Source: Pedococcus sp031456495
GTDB taxonomy: Bacteria > Actinomycetota > Actinomycetes > Actinomycetales > Dermatophilaceae
Direction: 5' to 3'
Length of the DNA: 64,000 nucleotides
NCBI RefSeq assembly: GCF_031456495.1
Contig: NZ_JAVDUW010000002.1
Coordinates: 1-64,000 of the forward strand
Below are positions 1-9,085 of the stretch, piece after piece. Each line of letters opens with the position of its first letter. The stretch's first letter is position 1. The position numbers were made by a program, and so were the translations under genes. The notes under the pieces were generated by a model. That model was given only the letters and a program-made list of their open reading frames with translations. It did not search any database and was not told where the DNA came from.

Positions 1-180
1 CCACCACCCCACACCCCGGGGCGCTGTCCCCCCCACCCCCCCCGCCACCCCCCCTCGCGGGGCCACCCCCCCCGCGGGGGGGGGCCGCCGCGCCCCCCCC
101 CGGCGCGGCCCCCCGCGGGCCGCGCCCCCGCTGCCGCCGGATATATCCGGGCCGCAGCGTGAGACGTCCCCCGGCGACGG
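1..180. other. Low-complexity G/C homopolymer region
   Basis: This stretch is almost pure G and C, with many runs of six to ten C or G and overlapping short inverted repeats. I see no credible reading frame. It sits upstream of the hyi promoter. It could be real slippery intergenic DNA or a poorly resolved assembly end. Confidence 0.6.
137..150. promoter_or_regulatory. Perfect 14-bp palindrome with GATATATC core
   Basis: CCGGATATATCCGG is a perfect palindrome about 30 bp upstream of the -35 box of the hyi operon, in otherwise pure G/C DNA. Its AGATATA/GATATAC-like core recurs upstream of the NCS1 permease (8999-9017) and at the start of the IclR gene (19605-19613). It may be an operator, possibly for the GntR/FCD regulator at 8279, but that link is inference. 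Confidence 0.4.
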
Positions 181-210
181 TTGACGCCGCCGGAGGACGA
201 CTCCTACCCT
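181..210 (+). promoter_or_regulatory. Promoter of the hyi-glxR-gcl operon
   Basis: TTGACG at 181-186 and TACCCT at 205-210 are separated by 18 bp, a good fit to the actinobacterial housekeeping consensus (TTGACn / TAnnnT). Transcription would start near 217, just upstream of the palindromic operator at 231-245, so a bound repressor there would block early elongation or initiation. Confidence 0.6.
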
Positions 211-230
211 CTCACTAGTTGGAAAAAGAA

Positions 231-245
231 TTCCGCAATACGGAA
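231..245. promoter_or_regulatory. IclR-type operator, TTCCG-N5-CGGAA
   Basis: TTCCGCAATACGGAA is a perfect inverted repeat (arms TTCCG/CGGAA, 5-bp spacer) lying between the predicted transcription start and the hyi start codon. A nearly identical 15-mer, TTCCATGATACGGAA, lies at 19560-19574 between aceB and the IclR-family gene. IclR-family regulators typically bind such TTCC..GGAA palindromes, so the IclR protein at 19611 is the natural candidate ligand. Confidence 0.6.
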
Positions 246-259
246 GTGCGAACGGACTG

Positions 260-1099
260 ATGACGATGACGACTCCCGACCACGGACTGCGCTACGAGGC
301 GAACTGCTCGCTGCTCTTCACGGAGGTGCCGCTGCTCGAGCGGCCCGCCGCCGCCAAGCAGGCCGGCTTCGACGCCGTCGAGTTCTGGTGGCCCTGGCCG
401 GACCAGCCGGTCCCGTCCGACGCCGAGGTCGACGCCTTCCTCGCGGCCGTCCGCGACGCCGGCGTGCAGCTCGTCGGGCTCAACTTCTTCGCCGGCGACC
501 TGGCCGGCCCCGACTGCGGGGTCCTGTCGGTCCCGGACCGGGTGCAGCAGTTCCGCGACAACGTCGACGTGACCGTCGGCATCGGCGAGCAGCTCGGCGT
601 CCAGGCGTTCAACGCCCTGTTCGGCAACCGGGTCGACGGCGCGAGCCCCGAGCAGCAGGACGAGCTCGGCCGCGAGTCGATCGCCCTGGCGGCCAAGGCG
701 GCCGACCGGATCGGCGCCTCGGTCCTCGTCGAGGCGGTCAGCGGCCCCAAGCCGTACCCGCTGCGGACCGCGGCCGACGCCGTCGCCGTCGTCGACGACG
801 TCCGGGGGACCGGCGCCGCGAACGTCGGCTTCCTGCTCGACCTCTTCCACCTCGCCGCCAACGGCGACGACCTCGACGCCGCCATCGCGACGTACGCCGA
901 CCGCACGCTGCACGTCCAGGTCGCCGACTTCCCCGGTCGCGGGGAGCCCGGCACCGGCGAGCTCGACCTCCAGCGCCACCTCGGCCAGCTCGTCGCGCGC
1001 GGGTATGCCGGGTGGGTGGGCCTGGAGTACAAGCCCACCACCGCGACCACCCCCGAGAGCCTGGCCTGGCTCCCCCGCGAGCGACGCGCCTCGAACTGA
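260..1099 (+). CDS. hyi: Hydroxypyruvate isomerase
   Basis: A 279-residue TIM-barrel protein of the hydroxypyruvate isomerase family. It interconverts hydroxypyruvate and tartronate semialdehyde in glyoxylate assimilation. The N-terminal strand (RYEANCSLLFTEVPLLER), the barrel glutamate in VLVEAVSG and the C-terminal GWVGLEYKPT match the family, and the length is normal (about 260 residues). Two in-frame ATGs lie at 260 and 266, with no clear Shine-Dalgarno before either. It is the first gene of a + strand operon with the tartronate semialdehyde reductase and glyoxylate carboligase genes, behind a promoter and an IclR-type operator. A GC-rich stem at about 1104-1125 in the 85-bp gap to glxR could attenuate read-through. 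Confidence 0.88.
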   Translation: MTMTTPDHGLRYEANCSLLFTEVPLLERPAAAKQAGFDAVEFWWPWPDQPVPSDAEVDAFLAAVRDAGVQLVGLNFFAGDLAGPDCGVLSVPDRVQQFRDNVDVTVGIGEQLGVQAFNALFGNRVDGASPEQQDELGRESIALAAKAADRIGASVLVEAVSGPKPYPLRTAADAVAVVDDVRGTGAANVGFLLDLFHLAANGDDLDAAIATYADRTLHVQVADFPGRGEPGTGELDLQRHLGQLVARGYAGWVGLEYKPTTATTPESLAWLPRERRASN

Positions 1100-1184
1100 C
1101 GACACCTCCCCGGATCGGGGGTGCAGGAGTGACACATCCGTCACGGACGCACCCCCGAAACCGCCACAGCAAGGAGACAGACAC

Positions 1185-2069
1185 ATGAGCACCATCGCCT
1201 TCATCGGACTCGGCATCATGGGCAGCCCCATGGCGGTCCACCTGCAGAACGCGGGTCACGACGTCGTCGGCTACAACCCGAGCCCCGAGAAGACCAAGCC
1301 CCTCGTCGAGGCCGGCGGCCGCGCGGCCGGGTCCGTGGCGGACGCCGTCCGTGATGCCGAGGTCGTCGCCGTCATGGTGCCGGACAGCCCCGACGTGCAG
1401 GAGGTCCTGCTCGGGGAGGAGGGCGTCTTCGCCTCCGCCAAGGAGGGCACCCTCGTCATCGACTTCTCCAGCATCCGGCCCGACGTGACCGTCGAGCTCG
1501 CGAAGGCGGCGCAGGAGAAGGGGTTCCGGCTCCTCGACGCGCCGGTCTCCGGTGGCGAGGCGGGCGCGAAGAACGCCGCGCTGTCGATCATGGTCGGCGG
1601 CTCGGCGGAGGACTTCGCCGCGGCCGAGCCGGTCTTCAATGCGGTCGGCAAGACCGTCGTCCACGTCGGGAGCAACGGCGCCGGCCAGACCGTCAAGGCC
1701 GCGAACCAGCTCATCGTCGCCGCGAACATCCAGGCGCTGGCCGAGGCGGTCGTCTTCCTCCAGGCCTACGACGTCGACCTGCAGGCCGCGCTCGACGTCC
1801 TCGGTGGCGGCCTCGCCGGCTCCAAGGTCCTGGACCAGAAGCGGGACAACATGGCCAGGGGCAGCTTCGAGCCCGGGTTCCGGATCGACCTGCACCACAA
1901 GGACCTCGGCATCGTCACCTCGGCGGCCCGCGAGGCCGGGGTCGTCGTACCCGTCGGCGCGCTCGTCGCCCAGCTCATGGCGTCCGCCCGCGCCAACGGC
2001 GACGGCGGCCTCGACCACTCCGGCCTGCTGCGCGGCGTGCAGCGGCTCTCCGGCCGGCTCGACTCCTGA
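1185..2069 (+). CDS. glxR: 2-hydroxy-3-oxopropionate reductase (tartronate semialdehyde reductase)
   Basis: A 294-residue beta-hydroxyacid dehydrogenase that reduces tartronate semialdehyde to D-glycerate with NAD(P)H. The N-terminal Rossmann loop (IAFIGLGIMGSPMAVHLQNA), the substrate-binding DAPVSGGEAGAK and the catalytic lysine segment GAGQTVKAANQLIVA are all present. The start chosen is the ATG at 1185 behind AAGGAGA; the longer open frame upstream is shadow sequence overlapping hyi. It lies between hyi and gcl, the usual order for a glyoxylate-to-glycerate operon. Confidence 0.93.
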   Translation: MSTIAFIGLGIMGSPMAVHLQNAGHDVVGYNPSPEKTKPLVEAGGRAAGSVADAVRDAEVVAVMVPDSPDVQEVLLGEEGVFASAKEGTLVIDFSSIRPDVTVELAKAAQEKGFRLLDAPVSGGEAGAKNAALSIMVGGSAEDFAAAEPVFNAVGKTVVHVGSNGAGQTVKAANQLIVAANIQALAEAVVFLQAYDVDLQAALDVLGGGLAGSKVLDQKRDNMARGSFEPGFRIDLHHKDLGIVTSAAREAGVVVPVGALVAQLMASARANGDGGLDHSGLLRGVQRLSGRLDS

Positions 2070-2114
2070 GCCGTCCCTCCCCAGCCACGCAGAACCTGTT
2101 CTAGGAGAACTCCC

Positions 2115-3893
<1,779 letters not shown>

Positions 3894-3900
3894 GGCCGTC

Positions 3901-5031
3901 GTGCCCCGCGTCCTCCTCGCCCCCGACAAGTTCAAGGGCACCCTCACCGCGGCCGAGGTGGCGGCCCACCTCGAGGCCGGCCTGCGCTCGGTCGTGCCGG
4001 ACCTCGAGGTGGCCGTCGTCCCCGTCGCCGACGGGGGCGACGGCACCCTGGCCGCCGCCGAGGCGGCGGGGTTCGAGCGGGTGCCGGTGCGGGCCACCGG
4101 CCCGACCGGTATGCCGTGCTGGGCCGCCTACGGGCGCCGCGGCGACGAGGCCGTCATCGAGCTCGCCGAGGTCTCCGGCCTCGCCCGGCTCGGGGAGGGC
4201 GAGCTCGCACCGCTCACCGCCACGAGCCGGGGGACCGGCGACCTCGTGGCCGCCGCCCTCGACGCGGGCTGTCACCGGGTCGTCGTCGGGATCGGCGGCA
4301 GCGCGAGCACCGACGGCGGTGCCGGGCTGCTCCAGGGCCTCGGCGCCCGGATCAGCGGACGCCGGGGCCGCGCCCTCCACGCCGGTGGCGGTCCGCTGGT
4401 CGACGTCGTGTCGCTCGACCTGGGCGAGCTGCACCCGGGCCTCGCCTCCGCGGAGCTCGTCGTCGCGTGCGACGTGGACAACCCGCTCACCGGGCCCTCC
4501 GGGGCGGCGGCGGTCTACGGGCCGCAGAAGGGCGCCACACCCGACGACGTCCAGGCCCTCGACGTGGCCCTGTCGGCGTGGGCCGACGTCGTCGCCGGGG
4601 CCACGGGGCGCGACCTGCGGGACCTGCCCGGCGCCGGTGCGGCCGGCGGCGTGGGCTTCGCCCTGCTCGCCGTCCTCGGTGCGCGGATGCAGCCGGGGGC
4701 GCAGCTCGTCGCCGAGCTGACCGGTCTCGCCGACGCCGTGTGCACGGCCGACCTCGTCGTCACGGGGGAGGGCTCGCTCGACGAGCAGACCCTGCACGGG
4801 AAGGCCCCGGCGGCCGTGGCGGCTCTGGCGCGGGACAAGGGCGTGCCGGTCGTCGCCGTGGCAGGCCGGGTGGCGCTCGACCAGCCCGCGCTGCGGGCGG
4901 CCGGCGTCGGCACGGCATACGCCCTGCTCGAGGAGGCCACCGAGGAGCGGGAGGCGTTCGAGCGCCCCGGGCCGCTGCTCGAGCGGATCGGCGCGCGCAT
5001 CGCGCGCGAGCACCTGGTGGGTGCGTCGTGA
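3901..5031 (+). CDS. glxK: Glycerate 2-kinase (GlxK/GarK family)
   Basis: A 376-residue kinase that phosphorylates D-glycerate, the final step of the glyoxylate-glycerate route and its entry to glycolysis. It begins PRVLLAPDKFKGTLTA, the family N-terminus, and has VVPVADGGDGT, the glycine-rich IGGSASTDGGAGLLQGLG and GEGSLDEQT. Start is GTG at 3901, seven bases after gcl. Its TGA overlaps the GTG of the next gene (GTGA), which indicates translational coupling. The family usually makes 2-phosphoglycerate; whether product is 2- or 3-phosphoglycerate here is not visible. Confidence 0.9.
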   Translation: MPRVLLAPDKFKGTLTAAEVAAHLEAGLRSVVPDLEVAVVPVADGGDGTLAAAEAAGFERVPVRATGPTGMPCWAAYGRRGDEAVIELAEVSGLARLGEGELAPLTATSRGTGDLVAAALDAGCHRVVVGIGGSASTDGGAGLLQGLGARISGRRGRALHAGGGPLVDVVSLDLGELHPGLASAELVVACDVDNPLTGPSGAAAVYGPQKGATPDDVQALDVALSAWADVVAGATGRDLRDLPGAGAAGGVGFALLAVLGARMQPGAQLVAELTGLADAVCTADLVVTGEGSLDEQTLHGKAPAAVAALARDKGVPVVAVAGRVALDQPALRAAGVGTAYALLEEATEEREAFERPGPLLERIGARIAREHLVGAS

Positions 5032-5921
5032 GGGTTGCCCGCGTGGGTGCCGCCGGTGCCGAGCGCCCCGTGGTCGTGGCGGCGGACGGGACCCTGCTCG
5101 ACCTCGGTGGCGTGACCCCGGACGTCGACGCGGCGTTCCTGGGTGCCCTGGCCGCCATCGACCCCTCGACCCTCCCGGTCCTCGAGGCCCCCGGCGAGCA
5201 CGACGGACCCCGCTTCGGGTCGCCGGTCGTGCGCCCGGGCAAGGTGGTCGGCATCGGCCTCAACTACCGCGACCACGCCGCCGAGGCAGGGATGCCGCTG
5301 CCGACCGAGCCGGTGGTCTTCCTCAAGGCGCCCACCTCCGTGAGCGGTCCCACCGACGACGTCGTCATGGTCCCGGGGTCGAGCACCACCGACTACGAGG
5401 TCGAGCTCGGCGTCGTGCTCGGGCGCGAGCTGCGGGGCGAGACCGACCCGGGACGTGCCATGGCGGCCGTGGCCGGCTACGTGCTCGCCCAGGACGTCTC
5501 GGACCGCGCCCTCCAGCTCGAGCGCGGCGGCACGTGGACCAAGGGCAAGTCCGCGGACACGTTCTGCCCCCTCGGCCCGTGGCTGGTCACGCCCGACGAG
5601 CTCGGCCCCGACGGGCCTGCCGGGGTGGCGCTGCGGCTCACGGTCGACGGAGAGCTCCGCCAGGACGGCTGCGCCTCGGACATGGTCTTCGGGGTCGGCG
5701 AGCTGCTCTGCTACACCAGCGGCGTCATGACCCTCGAGCCCGGCGACGTCGTGCTCACCGGCACGCCGGCCGGGGTGGCGATGGGCCGCCCCGAGCCCCG
5801 CCCGTACCTGCGCCACGGCCAGCTCGTCGAGGCCGACGGCGGCGTGCTCGGCCGGCAGCGGACCAGGGTCGTCGACCCCGGCGCCCCCACGGCCGTCGAC
5901 GAGGAGGCAGCGGCAGGATGA
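5028..5921 (+). CDS. FAH-family hydrolase/lyase, candidate ureidoglycolate lyase
   Basis: A 297-residue fumarylacetoacetate hydrolase-fold protein. It has VVGIGLNYRDHAAEAG, the metal-binding TTDYEVELGVVLG and the C-terminal GDVVLTGTPAGVAMG loop. Its position between glycerate kinase and allantoinase, overlapping both by GTGA and ATGA, suggests a role in allantoin breakdown. Some ureidoglycolate lyases belong to the FAH fold, and that reaction (ureidoglycolate to glyoxylate and urea) would connect the neighbouring genes exactly. The activity is inference; a generic acylpyruvase or hydratase cannot be excluded. The GTG at 5028 overlapping the glxK stop is the chosen start. Confidence 0.75.
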   Translation: MRVARVGAAGAERPVVVAADGTLLDLGGVTPDVDAAFLGALAAIDPSTLPVLEAPGEHDGPRFGSPVVRPGKVVGIGLNYRDHAAEAGMPLPTEPVVFLKAPTSVSGPTDDVVMVPGSSTTDYEVELGVVLGRELRGETDPGRAMAAVAGYVLAQDVSDRALQLERGGTWTKGKSADTFCPLGPWLVTPDELGPDGPAGVALRLTVDGELRQDGCASDMVFGVGELLCYTSGVMTLEPGDVVLTGTPAGVAMGRPEPRPYLRHGQLVEADGGVLGRQRTRVVDPGAPTAVDEEAAAG

Positions 5922-5992
5922 CCGGTACTGGTTACATGGCAGGCAGCGTCACCGCCGGCGTCCCGGCGTCGCGGTCGAGCGAGAGGAACCCC

Positions 5993-7378
5993 GTGAGCGA
6001 CAGCCCCCTGACCGACAGCCCCCGGACCGACGCGTCCGGCAGCGAGCCGGTGGCCTTCCGTGCGCGGCGGGCCGTCGTGGGCGACCGCGAGGTGGCGGCG
6101 ACGGTGGTCGTGGCCGGAGGCCGGGTCGTCGCGGTGGAGGCCTTCGACGCCGACGTCACGGACGGCACCCGCGTGGTCGAGCTCGCCCCCGACGAGGTTC
6201 TGCTCCCCGGCCTGGTCGACACCCACGTGCACGTCAACGAGCCCGGCCGCACCGACTGGGAGGGGTTCGCCAGCGCGACCCGCGCCGCGGCGGCCGGTGG
6301 CGTCACGACGGTCATCGACATGCCCCTCAACAGCATCCCGCCGACCACCACCGTCGAGGCGCTGCGCACCAAGCAGGACGTGGCCCGCGACCAGGCGTGG
6401 GTCGACGTGGGCTTCTGGGGCGGTGCCATCCCGGGCAACGTCGCCGACCTGCGACCGCTGCGCGACGCCGGCGTCTTCGGCTTCAAGTGCTTCCTGCTCC
6501 ACTCGGGCGTGGACGAGTTCCCCCACCTCACGACGCCGGAGATGCGCGAGGCCCTCGCCGAGATCGCGTCGTTCGACGGGCTGCTCATCGTGCACGCCGA
6601 GGACGCCGAGGTGATCGACGCGTCGGCCTCGCCGGGTGGTCGGGCGTATGCCGACTTCCTCGGCTCCCGCCCGCGCGAGGCCGAGGAGCGCGCCATCCGC
6701 ACCGTCGTCGACGCCGTGCGCGACACCGGCGGCCGGGCGCACATCCTCCACCTGTCCGACGCCGACGCCCTGCCGATGCTGGCCGACGCCCGCGCCGAGG
6801 GGCTCGCCCTGTCGGTCGAGACGTGCCCGCACTACCTGACCCTCGAGGCCGAGGGCATCCCCGACGGCGCCACGCAGTTCAAGTGCTGCCCGCCGATCCG
6901 CGAGCACGAGAACCGCGACCGCCTCTGGCAGGGCCTGGCCGACGGCACCATCGCGACGATCGTGTCCGACCACTCGCCGAGCACGGCCGACCTCAAGCTG
7001 CTCGACGCGGGCGACTTCGGCCAGGCGTGGGGCGGCATCGCCGGCCTCCAGCTGGGCCTGCCCGCGATCTGGTCCGAGGCGCGCGAGCGGGGCCACGACC
7101 TCGCGGACGTCGTGCGCTGGATGGGCCGCAACACCGCCGACCAGGTCGGCCTGCACGACCGCGGCCGGATCGAGGTGGGTGCGACCGCGGACCTCGTGGT
7201 CTTCGCCCCCGACGAGCGGTTCACCGTCGACGTCGCCGCCCTGCACCACAAGAACCCCGTGTCGGCGTATGCCGGTCGCGAGCTCACCGGGGTCGTGCGC
7301 CAGACCTGGCTGCACGGCACACCCGTCGACACCGATGACGCCCCCCGCGGGCAGCTCCTGAGGAGAGGACAGCCATGA
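5993..7378 (+). CDS. allB: Allantoinase
   Basis: A 461-residue cyclic amidohydrolase that opens allantoin to allantoate. PGLVDTHVHVNEPGRTDWEG carries the first metal ligands, GFKCFLLHSG the lysine that is carboxylated to bridge the metals, IVHAED and HILHLSDA further histidines, and VSDHSPS the catalytic aspartate. The terminal HHKNPVSAYAGREL is typical of allantoinases. I chose the GTG at 5993 behind GAGAGGA. An upstream ATG at 5918 overlaps the previous stop and would add 25 residues without family resemblance. The TGA overlaps the ATG of the next gene. Confidence 0.93.
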   Translation: MSDSPLTDSPRTDASGSEPVAFRARRAVVGDREVAATVVVAGGRVVAVEAFDADVTDGTRVVELAPDEVLLPGLVDTHVHVNEPGRTDWEGFASATRAAAAGGVTTVIDMPLNSIPPTTTVEALRTKQDVARDQAWVDVGFWGGAIPGNVADLRPLRDAGVFGFKCFLLHSGVDEFPHLTTPEMREALAEIASFDGLLIVHAEDAEVIDASASPGGRAYADFLGSRPREAEERAIRTVVDAVRDTGGRAHILHLSDADALPMLADARAEGLALSVETCPHYLTLEAEGIPDGATQFKCCPPIREHENRDRLWQGLADGTIATIVSDHSPSTADLKLLDAGDFGQAWGGIAGLQLGLPAIWSEARERGHDLADVVRWMGRNTADQVGLHDRGRIEVGATADLVVFAPDERFTVDVAALHHKNPVSAYAGRELTGVVRQTWLHGTPVDTDDAPRGQLLRRGQP

Positions 7379-8217
7379 CCGCCGCCACGCCGCCCCGGTA
7401 CCACGTGCCCACGGGGGGCCTGCCGCCCCAGACCCAGCTGACGACCGACCGCGCCGTCTTCACCGAGGCGTACGCGGTCCTGCCGCGCGGCACGATGACC
7501 GACATCGTCACCAGCCAGCTGCCGTTCTGGGAGCAGACGCGGCTGTGGGTCATCGCGCGACCGCTGTCCGGGTTCGCCGAGACGTTCTCGCAGTACATCG
7601 TCGAGGTGCAGCCCGGCGGCGGCTCGGACCGTCCCGAGGGTGACCCGGGCGCCGAGGGCGTGCTGTTCGTCGTGGGCGGCACCCTCACGCTCACGCTCGA
7701 CGACACCGCGCACGAGCTCGCGCCCGGCGGGTACGCCTTCCTGCCGCCCGGCCAGCGCTGGACCCTGCGCAACACCGGCGAGGAGGCCGCGACCTTCCAC
7801 TGGGTGCGCAAGGCCTACCAGCGGGTCGAGGGCATCGACCTGCCCGAGGCGTTCGTGACCAACGAGGCCGACGTCGAGGGTCGCGAGATGCCCGACACGG
7901 ACGGCGCCTGGACCACCCAGCGGTTCGTCGACCCGATGGACGTACGGCACGACATGCACGTCAACATCGTCAACTTCGAGCCCGGTGGCGCGATCCCGTT
8001 CCCCGAGACCCACGTCATGGAGCACGGCCTCTACGTCCTGGAGGGCAAGGCGGTCTACCTGCTCAACAACGACTGGGTCGAGGTGCAGGAGGGCGACTTC
8101 ATGTGGTTGCGCGCGTTCTGCCCCCAGGCCTGCTATGCAGGGGGTCCCGGACGCTTCCGCTACCTGCTGTACAAGGACGTCAACCGGCACGCGGTGCTGA
8201 GCCGGCAGCTGCTCTGA
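7375..8217 (+). CDS. allE: (S)-ureidoglycine aminohydrolase
   Basis: A 280-residue bicupin (YlbA/AllE/UGHY) that hydrolyses (S)-ureidoglycine to (S)-ureidoglycolate and ammonia. The C-terminal cupin has PETHVMEHGLYVLEGKAVY (E, H and H ligands) and the downstream Q in FCPQACYAGG, matching the Glu/His/His/Gln Mn2+ site known in this family. The ATG overlaps the allantoinase stop. Its substrate is normally made by allantoate amidohydrolase, for which no gene is visible in the window, so the pathway must be completed elsewhere. Confidence 0.92.
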   Translation: MTAATPPRYHVPTGGLPPQTQLTTDRAVFTEAYAVLPRGTMTDIVTSQLPFWEQTRLWVIARPLSGFAETFSQYIVEVQPGGGSDRPEGDPGAEGVLFVVGGTLTLTLDDTAHELAPGGYAFLPPGQRWTLRNTGEEAATFHWVRKAYQRVEGIDLPEAFVTNEADVEGREMPDTDGAWTTQRFVDPMDVRHDMHVNIVNFEPGGAIPFPETHVMEHGLYVLEGKAVYLLNNDWVEVQEGDFMWLRAFCPQACYAGGPGRFRYLLYKDVNRHAVLSRQLL

Positions 8218-8240
8218 CCGGACAGGATCCGAGGACGAGC

Positions 8241-8260
8241 GCTGCTCCCGCCGGAGCAGC
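8241..8260. terminator. Stem-loop between allE and the GntR gene
   Basis: GCTGCTCC and GGAGCAGC form a perfect 8-bp stem with a CGCC loop, 23 bp after the allE stop. There is no U tract. It could be a weak terminator or attenuator that lowers expression of the regulator from the operon. Confidence 0.45.
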
Positions 8261-8278
8261 CCTCGAGGAGGAGGTGCG

Positions 8279-8986
8279 ATGACCCAGCCGCGGCGACGGT
8301 CGGGGATCGTCGGCCTGCTCGTGCGCCCCGAGGGGTACGTCTCCGGCCCGCAGGTCCTGTCCGAGCTGCGGCGGGTCATCGCCTCGGGCGAGGTGCCACC
8401 GGGCAGCCCGATCCCGCTGGACGACGTCGCCGCCTTCTTCGGTGTCAGCCTCATCCCGGTGCGCGAGGCGCTCAAGACCCTGCTCGGGGAGGGCCTGCTC
8501 GAGCACCAGCCGCGCCTGGGCTACACCGTCACCCAGCTCAGCCCCGCCGAGATCGACGAGCTCTACGTCGTCCGCGGGGCGCTGGAGGCCGCGGCGCTCG
8601 ACGCGGCCGTCCACAACGCCGGCGCCGCCGACCACGAGCGCGCCGCCCGGGCGCACGCCCGCATGGGAGAGGCGGTCGAGGCCGCGGACGCCGAGGGCTT
8701 CCAACGGGCCAGCCGCGAGTTCCACATGGCGCTGCTCGAGCCGTGCCGGATGCCGCGCCTGCTCCACATGCTCGACATCGCCTGGAACGTCACCGAGCCG
8801 GTCCAGACGATGATGCGCGTCACCGACGCCGAACGCGCCCACATGCGGGCCGACCACGAGGAGATGCTCGCGGCGTTCGTCGCCCGCGACGCCGACCGCC
8901 TGCGCGAGACGGCGCAGGCCCACCACGAGCGCCTGTGCGCGGCCGTGGCCCGCGGCGGACAGGGCCGGGCAGGCGCGGGAAGTTAA
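8279..8986 (+). CDS. GntR-family transcriptional regulator with FCD domain
   Basis: A 235-residue regulator. Residues about 20-85 form a winged helix (LDDVAAFFGVSLIPVREALKTLLGEGLLEHQPRLGYTV is the core, split here by the usual FFGVS..PVREAL recognition helix). Residues about 95-225 form an all-helical FCD effector domain (ELYVVRGALEAAALDAAV; histidines at REFHMALLEP and near QAHHERL could bind a metal or carboxylate). The ATG follows GAGGAGGAGG. It sits between the allantoin enzymes and the NCS1 permease, so it probably senses an allantoin or glyoxylate intermediate. Target sites are not proven; the AGATATACG repeats just downstream are candidates. Confidence 0.85.
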   Translation: MTQPRRRSGIVGLLVRPEGYVSGPQVLSELRRVIASGEVPPGSPIPLDDVAAFFGVSLIPVREALKTLLGEGLLEHQPRLGYTVTQLSPAEIDELYVVRGALEAAALDAAVHNAGAADHERAARAHARMGEAVEAADAEGFQRASREFHMALLEPCRMPRLLHMLDIAWNVTEPVQTMMRVTDAERAHMRADHEEMLAAFVARDADRLRETAQAHHERLCAAVARGGQGRAGAGS

Positions 8987-8998
8987 CCCGCCCGCAAC

Positions 8999-9017
8999 AG
9001 ATATACGCAGATATACG
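8999..9017. promoter_or_regulatory. Tandem AGATATACG operator candidate
   Basis: AGATATACG occurs twice in a row, at 8999-9007 and 9009-9017, separated by one C, in the gap before the NCS1 permease promoter. AT-rich words are rare here, so the duplication is conspicuous. The position just upstream of the -35 box suggests a regulator site, plausibly for the adjacent GntR protein. Confidence 0.45.
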
Positions 9018-9027
9018 GTTCACGACA

Positions 9028-9056
9028 TTCCCCGGAAACCGTTGTCTCCCTAGGGT
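9028..9056 (+). promoter_or_regulatory. Promoter of the NCS1 permease-racemase operon
   Basis: TTCCCC (9028-9033) and TAGGGT (9051-9056) are spaced by 17 bp. The -35 region overlaps a TTCCCCGGAA palindrome, which resembles the half-sites of the IclR-type operators elsewhere in the block and may allow repression. Confidence 0.4.
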
Positions 9057-9085
9057 TTGAGCAATTCTCAGACCGGGAGGTCAGC

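Noticed and set aside
5918..5992. ATG at 5918 as allantoinase start
   Set aside because: It overlaps the previous stop, which is attractive, but adds 25 residues without similarity to allantoinases, and GTG 5993 has a better ribosome site.
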